Shown here: in pieces, positions 34,166-44,607 of the stretch
Layout of the letters: each line of letters opens with the position of its first letter
Position numbering within the stretch: the stretch's first letter is position 1
Origin: Porites lobata
Taxonomy: Eukaryota; Cnidaria; Anthozoa; Scleractinia; Poritidae
Reading direction: 5' to 3'
NCBI GenBank assembly: GCA_942486035.1
Contig: CALNXK010000108.1
Location: forward strand, 502,501 to 566,500
DNA: 64,000 nucleotides
Made by a program: the position numbers and the translations under genes
The notes under the pieces: model-generated
What the model was told of the DNA's origin: nothing
The model's database searches: none
Seen by the model: the letters and a program-made list of their open reading frames with translations, nothing else

Positions 34166-34747
34166 CTAAACTGTGGACGCACCCACTAACTTTAAGGCCT
34201 GCAAAACCGCCCCTCGAATGCTGGGCATAAATTTATAGTTACCTAAATTGTTCAGATGGACTCCATCGGGTAAGAAGAGTTCGCTTTTGGATTTCCAGAA
34301 ACCTCTATGCCGCCAATAATAACAAAAAGGCAACGGCTCTAGGACAACCTTAAGATATTGGTGAAGCTTGCCTACCTTACAATTATACTCGAGCGAGTTC
34401 GGTGTTTGCCTACGGAGAACTTGCCCCACGACGACAAATTGAACAGAGTCAATCTCGTACAGCTCCCGAACTAAACTTTCCAGTTCTGAACCCACTGTCT
34501 GCGGCAACAGCTGAACCAGATCGTTGGAGCCGAGCTCCAAAATAATCACATCTGGGACCAGTTGGCGCACCACATTAAAGTCGAATTTACGAAATTTTGC
34601 TATCGTGCGGCCGCCAACTCCATGAAAATAAATATCTGCCATACCCCTAAGGCTGCTAAAAGCCTGCATGTGCCTCTTTATCTGCACAAACGCCTTAAGG
34701 CGATGAACAAAGGAGTGCCCTATTATTACTACGCGCTATTTAGCCAT
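34166..34747 (-). pseudogene. SGNH-hydrolase-like ORF of the DIRS element (one nonsense codon)
   Basis: From ATG at 34747 the frame reads MAK, a TAG, then VVIIGHSFVHRLKAF, so block I (GHS with the nucleophile Ser) lies downstream of the stop. Later blocks follow: GVGGRTI, then VIILELGSNDLVQ (GxND block), and DGVHLNNLGNYKF carrying the Asp-x-x-His pair. All catalytic positions expected of an SGNH/GDSL hydrolase are visible. SGNH-like ORFs are recurrent cargo in cnidarian DIRS and some LINE elements; their role in retrotransposition is not established. It lies upstream of gag on the same strand, consistent with being part of the element. Confidence 0.75.
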
Positions 34748-34789
34748 GAGGTTAAAGAAAATTTTTGGAAAATTAGCGGGCGCTAAGGA

Positions 34790-35182
34790 AAAACAAACAG
34801 AGTCCTCAGCTAGGGCACCCCAACAAGAAGAAGGAAATAAAATAATAATAATAAAATAAAATAAAATGAAAAGCTACCTGAATACAAAAAACAAACAGGG
34901 GTGGGGGAAAAATTGCACTTGCCTGATTGTTTGTTGGCTTGTTCCTTCGGAGAAAGAAATAAGTTCACTATTGAAAAGCTAAACAGCTCACGATCGGCGT
35001 TGGCAGAAAAAGGGGCGAGCGATAGCGAAGCTCACGAATTTATAGCCCGCTCTGTGTGTGGTGCCTAGCTAACTATCGTTATCTTGACTATCCACCTCTG
35101 CAGCTTGCACTTAAAGATAAGATAATGCCCAACCTCATCATAAAACCCATTATCGCGCCGAGTCAATAATGGGTCATATTCG
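34790..35182. other. No gene recognised
   Basis: Contains an (ATAAA)n/(AATA)n tract near 34838-34867 and no ORF of note. Confidence 0.4.
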
Positions 35183-35397
35183 GCTACGTAAGGTAGGTTT
35201 GACAGAGCCCTAAAGTTTCAGCAAAATCGCACCACTTCTGACGGCAAACGGGCCAGCTTTAGGTGACCGAGAAAATCTTCCTGTAATATAGAGAAAAAAT
35301 TGAGTTCGTCCAAATCAATGTGATATTTCTTCATGGGATAGGATAGTTATCATCCACTGAAAAAATCATGGCAATCTGTGATAGACCGAAATTTGCG

Positions 35398-37096
35398 TTA
35401 TCTGTTCTTACGCGGACAGCCTCTTAATAGACAGGCATTAACTTCCCTACAGTATACTTTGAAATCGCTACAGTTTCTAATATTTGCCGGATGAACATGA
35501 AATAAGTTGGCAGCAGAGTCTTGAAAAGTGCCCCTCTCCATTGGTATAGTTGATCTTGTTGTTGCGCCTGACCGCAAAGATCGCAGATGTTTAACTGTAT
35601 CTAGTGGTACGTAAGACGGCCAGCTGGGGAAGTACAAAGCCTGGTGAACGAGTTTGAGAACGTGGAAATCTTTTCGATGTATTACTGGTAACCACCCTAT
35701 CTTAACAATATCGTTAATGCCATTTGCATACCTATTCAGGACAAAACTAGCAGCCACTAGCTGGATACGTTGTAAACGTTTTAGTTGAAATTCCGGCAAA
35801 GGGTAATAGACAGTGTCAGAATAGTCAAGTTTTGACAGCACCAGTGACTCCACTAAGTGCTTTCTGAGTCTATAACGAGCAAAGTTCTTAAGTTTTCTTA
35901 TTATTTGTATTGTTCCGTAACAGCTCTTGCAGGGTGCTTGCACGTGCTCATCCCAATTAAGATGCTGGTGGAAATGGACACCAAGAAGCTTACTTACATT
36001 TACATATTCTAATGTAGTATCTGAGATTGTAATAGCTGGTCGGTTCTTATCTAAACTATTTCCACGTGACATGACATCGCGCTTGTGGAAAGCAACATCG
36101 TCTTTGTATTCTTCGAGTTAAGTGCGAGATGGAAGTCATTAGACCAGGAGATCACAGTGTTTAGTGTGGAGTTTAGTTCTTGCGCACATCTTTGTAGCTC
36201 AGGAGCTGGACAGCTGGAGTATATTGTCGTATCGTCAGCGTATTGAAATGAAATAATCGAGGAAGGGGGATGATCTTTGCAGATCGGAAACGTAGAGATT
36301 AAATAACATTGGGCTGAGGATCGACCCTTGTGGCACACCGAAAAGTACGTTCGCTGATTCAGAAGTACGATCATCGATCTGTACGAAATGTGACCGGTCA
36401 CTCAAGTAGCTATTCAACCAGCGCAGAAACGGCTTCGAGAAACCAAGCGTTGATAACTTAGTTATAAGAACCTTGTAGTTGACGGTGTCGAAAGGTTTGG
36501 AGAAATCGACCAGCACCATGAGAGTAACCTCACCTTTTTTCATCGCTCTTATCAAATCGTCGCGCATATCCATTAGCACAGTATTGGTCGAGTGTCCCTT
36601 ACGAAAGCTAGAAATTGTATCGCAGAGTACTAATTCAGGTTCACAAAAGGTGGTCATCTGCAGCGCGACAAGTTTCTCAAAGCCTTTTCATGGTGTGGGG
36701 AGAATTGAAAAGGGACGAAAGTGTTCCTCGGACTTCGGTTGATCTACTTTAGGAATTGGACTGATCCTCACATTTTTTTCAGGCCTTAGGAAAATAGTAT
36801 TTCCTGATACAGTTGTTGATAATAACTGTGAGGGGGCCAGCAATGGAATCAGTCACCATTTCACTTAGTTTGACAGGGATACCGTCGGGGCCGGTAGACG
36901 TGTCAGGTCTTAACAATTTCAGCACGCGCAGGACCTTACCGTAGGACACTTCTTGGACCTTGAAATTAGCAGGACTATCATCTGGTAGCGATTCAATTAG
37001 TTCTTCAAGACAGAAAGGTAAGTCACTACTAACAGGTAAAGTTCTCTCTACAGTACAAGCAAAGGATGAATTTAACTTATCAGGATCCTGCCGCAA
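35398..37096 (-). pseudogene. LINE reverse transcriptase (frameshifted)
   Basis: Three frames are needed. 37096-36779 gives LLRPDTSTGPDGIPVKL, the usual RT entry block. 36657-36235 gives FRKGHSTNTVLMD, motif A as LVDFSKPFDTVN (Pro where FSKAFD is normal) and GVPQGSILSPMLFNLYV. 36401-36051 continues with FQYADDTTIY (catalytic YADD). 36072-35398 contains the thumb and C-terminal region (LLGVHFHQHLNWDEHV, LSKLDYSDTVYYPL), ending at RGCPRKNR. The catalytic Asp residues survive but the reading frame does not, so the copy is dead. Confidence 0.85.
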
Positions 37097-37319
37097 GGGT
37101 GCTGGTTAGGTTTCAATATGCGGTGGATAATACGCCACACTTCCTTCGGTTTATTAGAGGATAACGCCGGCCTTGTGAAGGTTTCGCGAGCCCGACGAAT
37201 AACTGCCTTCAACGTGTTTCTGACACCCCGAAAAAGTCCCAGGACTCCTGAGAGTATACAATGTTCAGAGACAGCGTATCCAAATCACTAATAAATTCTT
37301 ACTCATCGAAAGTTTTCAT

Positions 37320-37944
37320 ATTACTGATATATTTGTAGAACGGTTGATACCCTTTGACGCGCACATTTATACAGGCAAACGGAGAATCGCGGTCGCTTAC
37401 AATACTGGTAGGAATGACATCAGTGGCAGAAATGCGCATTGGGTAGTTAGTAATAATATGATCAATCAGTGTTCGAGGGGTCCTAGTGACTCTAGTCGGC
37501 TTCGTAACAATTTACTCTAGCCCAAACATGTCTAAGGTATTGCTGTAGCGTGTAACGAGAGTCAGGGCAACCAATAAGATCAAAGTTGATATCGCCTGTA
37601 AGAACCACAATGCCATCCCATTAGGATGTGACATGACTGAGCAAGTCCTCGAAACACTCTAGCCAGTGCGAAGCCGTCATCAGTAAATCTGACCTGTAAA
37701 TACCTTCAAGCAACAGTTTACTGTGTTTTGTTCTCCCTGGGAGCTCCAACCATAAGTGCTCCAGGTCCGGTTGAGGTTTTTCAATATCAAAACGGCGTCT
37801 ATAAGCAACGTTCTCCTTTATGTAGGCACCAACTCCCCTGCCTTTTGTGGCTACACGATGGCGAAATTCTGTAGCATGCCCATCTATTGGCAAGTAGTCA
37901 AGCAGTTCTTTTTGATCTCGCAACCATGTTTCACTAAGTTTCAT
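37320..37944 (-). pseudogene. LINE APE-type endonuclease (frameshifted)
   Basis: SETWL at the start (catalytic Glu of APE endonucleases), then TKGRGVGAYIKENVAY. In a second frame a GDINFDL-type metal/Asn block follows near 37600-37570, with STDHIITN-like and SDRDSPFACI blocks near 37470-37390. The last corresponds to the SDH motif, with Arg/Asp in place of His. Frame breaks are at about 37620 and in the middle of the second half. Confidence 0.75.
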
Positions 37945-38060
37945 TTGGATAGGTCTTCATTGTAAGTAGAAACTCATTGAAGGCTGACGTCATTGCTTGA
38001 GTACTAAGATGCATGACTTAAAGATTACTGCAGTTGGAGCTGAGGATTTCTTGAATATTA

Positions 38061-38718
38061 TCAACCAAAACTCGCGTCAAGAGGAGTGTCAGTGGTTGTA
38101 TCCAGCTCAGAGCATGTGTGGAAAGGCAGTAAGGATACTAAACTCTGGCCACATGTCCATGTCAGTGGTGTGTCGGCACGGACTTGCTTTACGTAAAAGC
38201 CAGCAATTCCAGAACAGCGGGCATGTGTTAGTGGCATACAGACCTCGCAGAGGACACGCTTTTGATTTTTCCGAACTGTTTTCTCACAGGAAGGACAAAT
38301 AGCAGCAGACATTTTTGGACATGTTAAGAGCTGGGCCGGGGTTTGATGCAATATCTCCAGCACACATTAACAGCTGAAAAGTAGCCACACTATTCGGATA
38401 ATATTTTAACCTCGACGAGTGTCTCTTGGCCCTTTTAGCGCCAGAAAAAGCGCCATTTACTTTACCGCTGACCGACCCCGCTTGCGGACACACATAGGAA
38501 GGTGACAGAACCCATTGTGTTTCAGTCCCATAACCGAGCAATGGTATCTTAGGCGGCTGTAGTTCCAGGTGAGCATTCCAAGCCAAAAATATAACGCGGT
38601 GCTCATTCAAGCAATAGATGAGAATATTGACAGAAACGTGAGGCATTTGTCGCGGTGGCTGACTTCCGTTCTCCTTGAGTTTCCAATCTACGGCAGAAGG
38701 CCAAGGGTCATTAGCCAA
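38061..38718 (-). pseudogene. LINE N-terminal region: 2A-like peptide and PHD-like finger
   Basis: 38718-38332 ends with LLMCAGDIASNPGP (about 38373-38332), matching the D(V/I)ExNPGP 2A consensus except Ala for Glu. 2A peptides make the ribosome release and restart at the final Gly-Pro. One or two bases later the frame changes. 38345-38061 encodes a cysteine-rich finger CPSC..CEVC...H..C...W.C (first Cys near residue 22) that reads as a PHD-like zinc finger, as found after the 2A in CR1/L2 elements. The upstream part (VIFLAWNAHLELQPP, LGYGTETQWVLSP) is not recognised. Confidence 0.7.
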
Positions 38719-38898
38719 AACCCAGTCCTATTGTTAAACGAAAAGTCGAAAACATTTCTGAAGGACGAGGTCACTGCTGAATCAGACCCAAGAAGTCCAT
38801 TTATTTGCCCACGTAGCGGCTCAAGTCGGCCAAAACTTTCCCCAGAGGCACTGTGCCTCCTTAAAGGTGGACTGGCTTGCGTGTAGTACGGAAATAAT

Positions 38899-39362
38899 GG
38901 CCCTACATAGCCCTAAATAGCAATACATAGCCCTACATAGCGATACGTAGCCATACATAGCCGTGCATAGCCCTAGATACCCCAACATAGCCATACATGG
39001 CAATACAAAACCATAGATTAGCCCTACATAACCCTCCATAGCTCAACATAGCCATACATAGCCCTACATAGCAATATATAGCCGTACATAGCCATACATA
39101 GCCCTCCAAAGCCGTACCTAGCTTTACATAGCCCTACATAAACCCAACATACCCATACCAGCCATACATAGAGTTTAGAGCTCCCAAATGAGCATTTTCT
39201 TTGAAATTTTGGTCCGTATAGCAAGTTACAGACCGAAAATTGACCAAAATCATGGCGAAAACAGACTCAGCCATATAATAAATAGCCATACAAAGCCCTA
39301 TATAGCCCTACATAGCCTTACATATCTGTACATAGCCATACATAGCCCTACATAACACGTCA
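38899..39362. repeat. 10-bp satellite, block 2
   Basis: ACATAGCCNT decamers at 38899-39172 and 39275-39362, interrupted by a 100-bp unrelated piece (39173-39274). The complement of that piece is present at about 58430-58520 beside block 3. Confidence 0.9.
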
Positions 39363-39479
39363 TGGCGGCAGCACGTGCAGGCGAGAGCTCTTCTTTTTTT
39401 TTAATTTAACCGACCATACACTTCCAAGCCACTTTCTATTGAGGAAGACAAAAATAGTCGCAAATTTAAGTGGCAGAGC

Positions 39480-40116
39480 GGCTTTAACGAGCTCAAATCG
39501 TTTGTAAACGATGAGCTCAGTTTGTCAGGGCAGTGGTCTTCTGTGTCCAAGAGTGGTGGATTTCTCGTGTTGAAGGCAAATGGTGTTACACTTTCGTTTT
39601 ATCCCAAAACTAAAATCCTGAATGTGCAAGGAACGAAGCAAGAAGAGGTTAGAAAGAAGCTATTTTCTCTTCTCTCGCGAGGAAATCTAAATACTGATGC
39701 AAATGAGCAAGTTTTGAAAGAACAAAATGTCGGTCAAGAGCAAACGGATGACGAACTTGTGGATGATCTGCCTAATGGTGGGGATAATGAGGTGATTCAA
39801 CAGAATCATGACGAACACGTATATCGCGAGGGGAAAGCTTTCCACTACTGTCCTGGTTGCAAGGACAGTTGCTATTAATGAGCTTAAGCAAGAATTTGTT
39901 AAACTCAACGAACGGCTCGAAAAACGTGACTTTACTCCTTCATATGATGAACTCTTACTTCGCAAAAAAACAGTCGAAGAAGACAGGGACAGTCTGGTAA
40001 CGGCTCTAAGAATATTGTCTAAGGATGTCAAAGAACACGGGAGAAACACAAATACAGTCGACCTAAATGACAAACAAGAAGTCTCCAAATCTTGGGAAAT
40101 GGGGGGCCACCATTGA
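39480..40116 (+). pseudogene. ORF1-like protein fragment (probable retroelement)
   Basis: An open frame (first ATG 39522, open upstream to about 39470) shows FNELKSFVNDELSLSGQWSS, then a W/G-rich beta segment (SKSGGFLVLKANGVTLSFY, KTKILNVQG) and an acidic tail, ending at a CPGC..SC motif. A second frame from about 39808 continues with a leucine-rich helix (INELKQEFVKLNERLEKR). The pattern resembles the first ORF of a coral non-LTR element in which a short beta domain is followed by a coiled coil. I do not recognise the exact family. The frame change near 39865 suggests decay; an intron is an alternative, but no clear donor is seen. Confidence 0.4.
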
Positions 40117-40682
40117 TGATACGTTGATTTTGCAAAACCGGTTATCTAGCGGAAACCGAAGAAAGTGAACTAGAAGTGTTAAATACTTTCTTGATTAAGA
40201 GTAAAACAATATGATAGGTTTTAAACCAGTGAAAAATAGGGGAAAAGTAGAATTTTATACTCATGTAGAATCGCCTATGCCATCACATTTTGTGCTTCGG
40301 CTAAAGGTCATTTTCTGGACATCATGCACACGGCGTCCTTGGGCAGTAATTCAGTCTTCCCTGCGTTTTACTAACAACAAAACCAAATGAGCAAGAAGCC
40401 CTGTAGTGACTTTTGGGTGCCACTTGCATAAAGTTGAAATTTGACGGGCAACAGTGACATACTCTCTTCAGGACTCTGATCCACGACCATCATAGTAGAG
40501 GTCACTGTAGCCATTTCACTAATTTGGTATTGTTGGCATCTTGCCCATGAGGGGCAGTTATTTGGTACTGGTCTGTCTGACAAGTATTTATCATCCTCTC
40601 TGGTTATTTTCCCAGCTGCTCTTTCTTTGCCTTTTTGACATGCAAGCTTCACAAAAGGCGTCAAGAACAGCATTGATGTTTC
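40117..40682. other. No gene recognised
   Basis: Downstream flank of the small predicted gene at 40683; the minus-strand ORF 40371-40673 carries no motif. Confidence 0.4.
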
Positions 40683-41479
40683 TTAACTTTGACCTCTCTG
40701 AGCATAGTGGCCTGATGTACCTGGGTGGTGGATCACTGCCCCCTCTTCATTGTCTTCACTCTCCTGGATAGCCTTGTGTAGGTCTAATAAAGCCTTTGTT
40801 TTGGCTTTGTCATCCGGAGAAAGGTGTGCCTTGTCCAACACGTCTGCGCGATTCAATTTCTGAACACCAAAAAAACATATTTAGTCACAGTGGCATGACT
40901 ACTGTGATAAACATTTAATTAACATTTACTTTGTTCTTCAGCAACAGTTAAGTCTGGCAAAATAGTCACCCTGACTATTTTGAATCTTTAGATTTGGTTC
41001 TTGCTCTCTACTCTGAGCAATTTACACTGCAATCAAACCTTGCATATAAATGGGAAGGACACTGTTAACATTAAAAATGTCAAAGGGGGGTAGGGTGTGG
41101 CATTCGTGCATTCTATAACAATCATAAATTATGTATGCATAAGACAAACATGCAAAACATGTGTTGTTTCCTTAAAAAATGAAACACCCTTGTGCCCTTA
41201 ACCTGAAAGATCCAAGTACCCAGGATAAATGTGTTTGAACAAACTAAGACTTCCTTGTCACCCAAGAGCAACAGTAATGCAACAGGGGCCACCAGGCACT
41301 GCCAAAGCACAGCTCTGTCACAGGACAGGCTAAATAAATCACTAAGTGGATGACTTAAACTACACATTAGAAATATTTGCACTGCAAGCATTAACAAAAT
41401 AATGTATATGTATTTTACCTACCTTTTTAGCTCTCAAATTGGCATCTTGTCCAAACTCTGTGTTCTTCAGGTTTTCCAT
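40683..41479 (-). CDS. Possible small two-exon gene, 77 aa, function unknown
   Basis: Exon 1 41479-41423 (ATG in a good context, GGCAAAATGG) encodes MENLKNTEFGQDANLRAKK and ends AAAAAG|GTAGGT. Exon 2 40859-40683 starts after TTGGTGTTCAG and reads KLNRADVLDKAHLSPDDKAK.., ending YAQRGQS and TAA. Both junctions are phase 0 and fit the GT-AG rule. The protein is hydrophilic and helical with an acidic stretch (QESEDNEEG), with no known domain. Short length and lack of homology knowledge make this tentative. It could also be the end of a longer gene or chance. The intron (40860-41422) has no other exon that I can support. Confidence 0.35.
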
Positions 41480-41726
41480 TTTGCCACCTTACCACGTCTG
41501 GGGGCTACTTCTCTGACTCCAGTACTTAAAAATGGCCCCTATCTAGCAAAAGGAAAGCATGTTAAATGTGCAGGTCTCTAGGAAAGGAATTAAGAGTGCT
41601 TCTTGGTGTTGCTAAAAGAATTGTTGGTTTCCTCCTGCTTTTGGTGTGGGTATTATTTAGTGGCTTTTGAATCTTTTGTATTTATGTCATTAGGAGATTG
41701 CACTTGTCGGCAACACCAAGAAACTA

Positions 41727-41912
41727 CAGTGGAACCCCGTTAATACCGTCATCAATGGCCCAAAAAATTTTTGCCATATTAATGGGGTGGCAGTATTAAT
41801 GAGGGTTTTTTTACAAGAAAATGTGTGGTGGTTTTTGCCAGGCTGCCAAAAAAGTGGCTGTAATAACGAGGTGACTGTATTACCGAGGTAGCCGTAATGC
41901 GGGGTTTCACTG
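41727..41912. mobile_element. Pogo/Tigger-like MITE (CAGTGGAACCCCG ends)
   Basis: CAGTGGAACCCCGTTAATAC at the left, CGGGGTTTCACTG at the right, TA on both sides. Internal 'gtattaa/gtaataa' words mirror each other. No coding capacity. Confidence 0.8.
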
Positions 41913-42179
41913 TACCAAATTCAAGAAACTTAGAAAAGTGTACAACTTACCTTTTTTCTCTGTTTTGGGCCATTTCTTTTACCCAAAATTCCCCCTCACT
42001 TCATTAACCAAAATACCCTCAATGTTTTTGTTCTCCGCATCATTATACCTCAAAGAAATAAAGACCAAAAGAAAATGTCAAATATTTATATCAAAATACT
42101 AATACATGTATTACATGTATATGTATATTATTGTAACAGCCTGGTTCTAAAAAAACTAGAGAGCTTAAAATGAGGCAGT

Positions 42180-43335
42180 TTTCTGGTAGTGCATTACAAA
42201 GACAAATATTTAAAAAATGAAGGTTGCTTTTATCATTGAATAAAGCCCTTATCCAAGTACTTGACGCACAATACAAAATTAAAGTGTAACAATATAAAAA
42301 CACTATATAACCGTCTAATTGATCTCCTTGTGGCATTTTCAAAAATTGAAAGTATCATTGACACAAGCACCATTTTGTCCACTCAAAGAAGGATAAATAG
42401 AATTGCTACTTCCCACTCAAAGATGGGCATCTTACTTGAGTCAATGAAGGTTGCTTTGTCATCGCATAAAGCTGTTACATATATCCTTGTGTTCGAAGCT
42501 TAACGACAAATTGAAGTGTAAGGAAATTATATTCCTGAATAATATTCTTGTTTATCTCCTGGTGACTGTTGCAACATTTGAAATATCATTGACACAAGCA
42601 CTACTTTGTCCACTTAAAGATGGATAAATAGAATTGCGAGTTCCCACTCAAAGATGGGCGTCTTACTTGAGTCAATGAAGGTTGCTTTGTGATTGAATAA
42701 ACCTGTTACATGTACATATTTCCTTGTGTTCGAAGCTTAACGACAAATTGAAGTGTAAGGAAATTATATTCCTGAATAATATTCTTGTTTATCTCCTGCT
42801 GACTGTTGCAACATTTGAAATATCATTGACACAAACACTACTTTGTCCACTTAAAGATGGATAAATTGAATTGCAACTTCCCACTCAAAGATGGGCGTCT
42901 TACTTGTGTCAATGAAGGTTGCTTTGTCATCAAATAAAGCCGTTACATATTTCCTTGTGTTCGAGGCTTAACGACAAATTGAAGTGTAAGGAAATTATAT
43001 TCCTGAATAATATTCTTGTTTATCTCCTGCTGACTGTTGCAACATTTGAAATATCATTGACACAAACACTACTTTGTCCACTCAAAGATGGATAAATAGA
43101 ATTGCAACTTCCCACTGAAAGATGGGCGTCTTACTTGTGTCAATGAAGGTTGCTTTGTCATCAAATAAAGCCGTTACATACTTCCTTGTGTTCGAAGCTT
43201 AACGACAAATTGAAGTGTAAGGAGATTATATTCCTGAATAATATTCTTGTTTATCTCCTGGTGACTGTTGCAACAGTCATCAAATAAAGCTGTTATTCTT
43301 GTGTTCAAAGGTTAATGACAAATTGGAGTGTAAGG
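42180..43335. repeat. Tandem repeat with a unit of about 230 bp
   Basis: TTGTGTTCGAAGCTTAACGAC recurs at about 42488, 42725, 42954 (GAGGC variant) and 43188, giving periods of 237, 230 and 232 bp. Four nearly complete units are preceded and followed by partial, more diverged ones. Each unit contains a TATATTCCTGAATAATATTC near-palindrome. No ORF spans a unit. Confidence 0.9.
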
Positions 43336-43986
43336 AAATGATATCCCTCTATAATCTTGTGACTTTTAGAACCCTTCTGCACCATCATATTAAACTTGTC
43401 ATTGCGCACATACACAAAGAGAAAAGGTTCCTTTTAACCCTACAAGTCTCGTAACAAGTGCTACATTTATTTAAATTTTGAACAATTCCTATTGGTCCCT
43501 GCAAATTGTATATGTCGTTTTAAATCTAGTAAGGAAATGCACATTGTATGCAAAAAAATAATATGAACATTTAATATTATTTTCGTACAGGTTTATCCTT
43601 GTGATAAACATCTACATTCTCAGAAATTGGAGTGGAAATGTTTTGTACATTTCAGTGTCAAGGAATTTTTATAAAATATTTTTCTGTCATTGATATTTGA
43701 TTCCGTACCTCGTTCCGGGATTCCGTTTCCTCATTCGAGATTCATTATTTTACGGCTGCCATCTTCGCCATTAAAATGTGCATTAGTATACAGAAAAATT
43801 CTTTTTCGGTGAAGCAGCAACTATGTCTTTATTGGAAAAGAAATCAGACAAACACGTGCTTTACAGGTAGATGTTATCAAAGAAACTACAGGCAACATAC
43901 AAAGGTCAGATCTGTAGGGAGCAACTCGCCCCTTAACAAAATGAAATATACTTATAATATACTCCGAACATACATGAAGTATACTG
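43336..43986. other. No gene recognised; left flank of the 12-kb transposon
   Basis: AT-rich. Contains scattered TATAC words near 43946-43980 that may be part of the subterminal array if the element starts further left than I placed it. Confidence 0.4.
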
Positions 43987-44200
43987 CACTGGGTATACTT
44001 TAGGTATACTTGATGTATACATTTTGTATACACTTGATGTATACTTTTTGTACTAGTAATTTGGAACACCCCGATGTATACAAAAAGTATACCTCTCCAA
44101 GAGGATGTATACTAATGGTATACATGCTTCATACACAGAAAAGACCACAAAAAGTATACTTTTTGTATAACACTTGCAAAAAGTATACAATTTGTACACT
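43987..44200. repeat. Left subterminal GTATAC array
   Basis: About ten GTATAC palindromes, several as longer palindromes (GTATACAAAAAGTATAC; AAAGTATACTTTTTGTATA) and as TGATGTATAC. Likely binding sites for an element-encoded protein (inference). Confidence 0.85.
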
Positions 44201-44607
44201 TCTAAATTAAGTTGCTGAAACCCATAAATTTCAGTAAGGACAAAGGCATGCATGACCACCCTGGCTCTACATAAATTCACTAAAAAATGTTCAATATTTG
44301 CTTGTAACAATAAATTTTATTTGGAGCTTTTTTAACAGTAACAGACGTACAGTATGTCAATAATTTTTAAAACACAATATTATTTTCACTGTAGAAATAG
44401 CTTATATATTGTACTTAACATTTAATAAATATTTTTTCATAATTATTTCAAACCCAAAGACTGCTTGCTGAAAAAGGACAATAACCGAATGCCCTAACAA
44501 ACTTGCAATGAAATTAGTAATCTGAATCAGGCCAACTACTTATCTGTCACAACATTAACTTTTTCTGCGTACATAATTATATTACAGAAGAAAAAAAATT
44601 AAGCTTT

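Larger units (their letters stand above)
28545..34747 (-). mobile_element. DIRS-like retrotransposon, truncated and interrupted
   Basis: Read on the minus strand: an SGNH-hydrolase-like ORF (34747-34166), a gag-like ORF (33629-33116 continued at 30040-29744) and a DIRS-type RT (29653-28664). Order and sequence style match DIRS/Ngaro-class elements of cnidarians. RNase H, methyltransferase and tyrosine recombinase are missing because the element stops near 28545. A 3-kb foldback element splits the gag. Terminal repeats were not found. Confidence 0.75.
35183..38718 (-). mobile_element. CR1/L2-type LINE, nearly full length but inactivated
   Basis: Minus-strand order: N-terminal region with a 2A-like peptide and PHD-like finger (38718-38061), APE endonuclease (37944-about 37320), RT (37096-35398), then a 3' region (35397-35183) shared with the 0.8-kb repeats and 13965-14059. 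Frameshifts separate the parts. PHD-finger plus 2A plus APE plus RT is a domain set known from CR1/L2-group LINEs of echinoderms and cnidarians. Confidence 0.8.
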
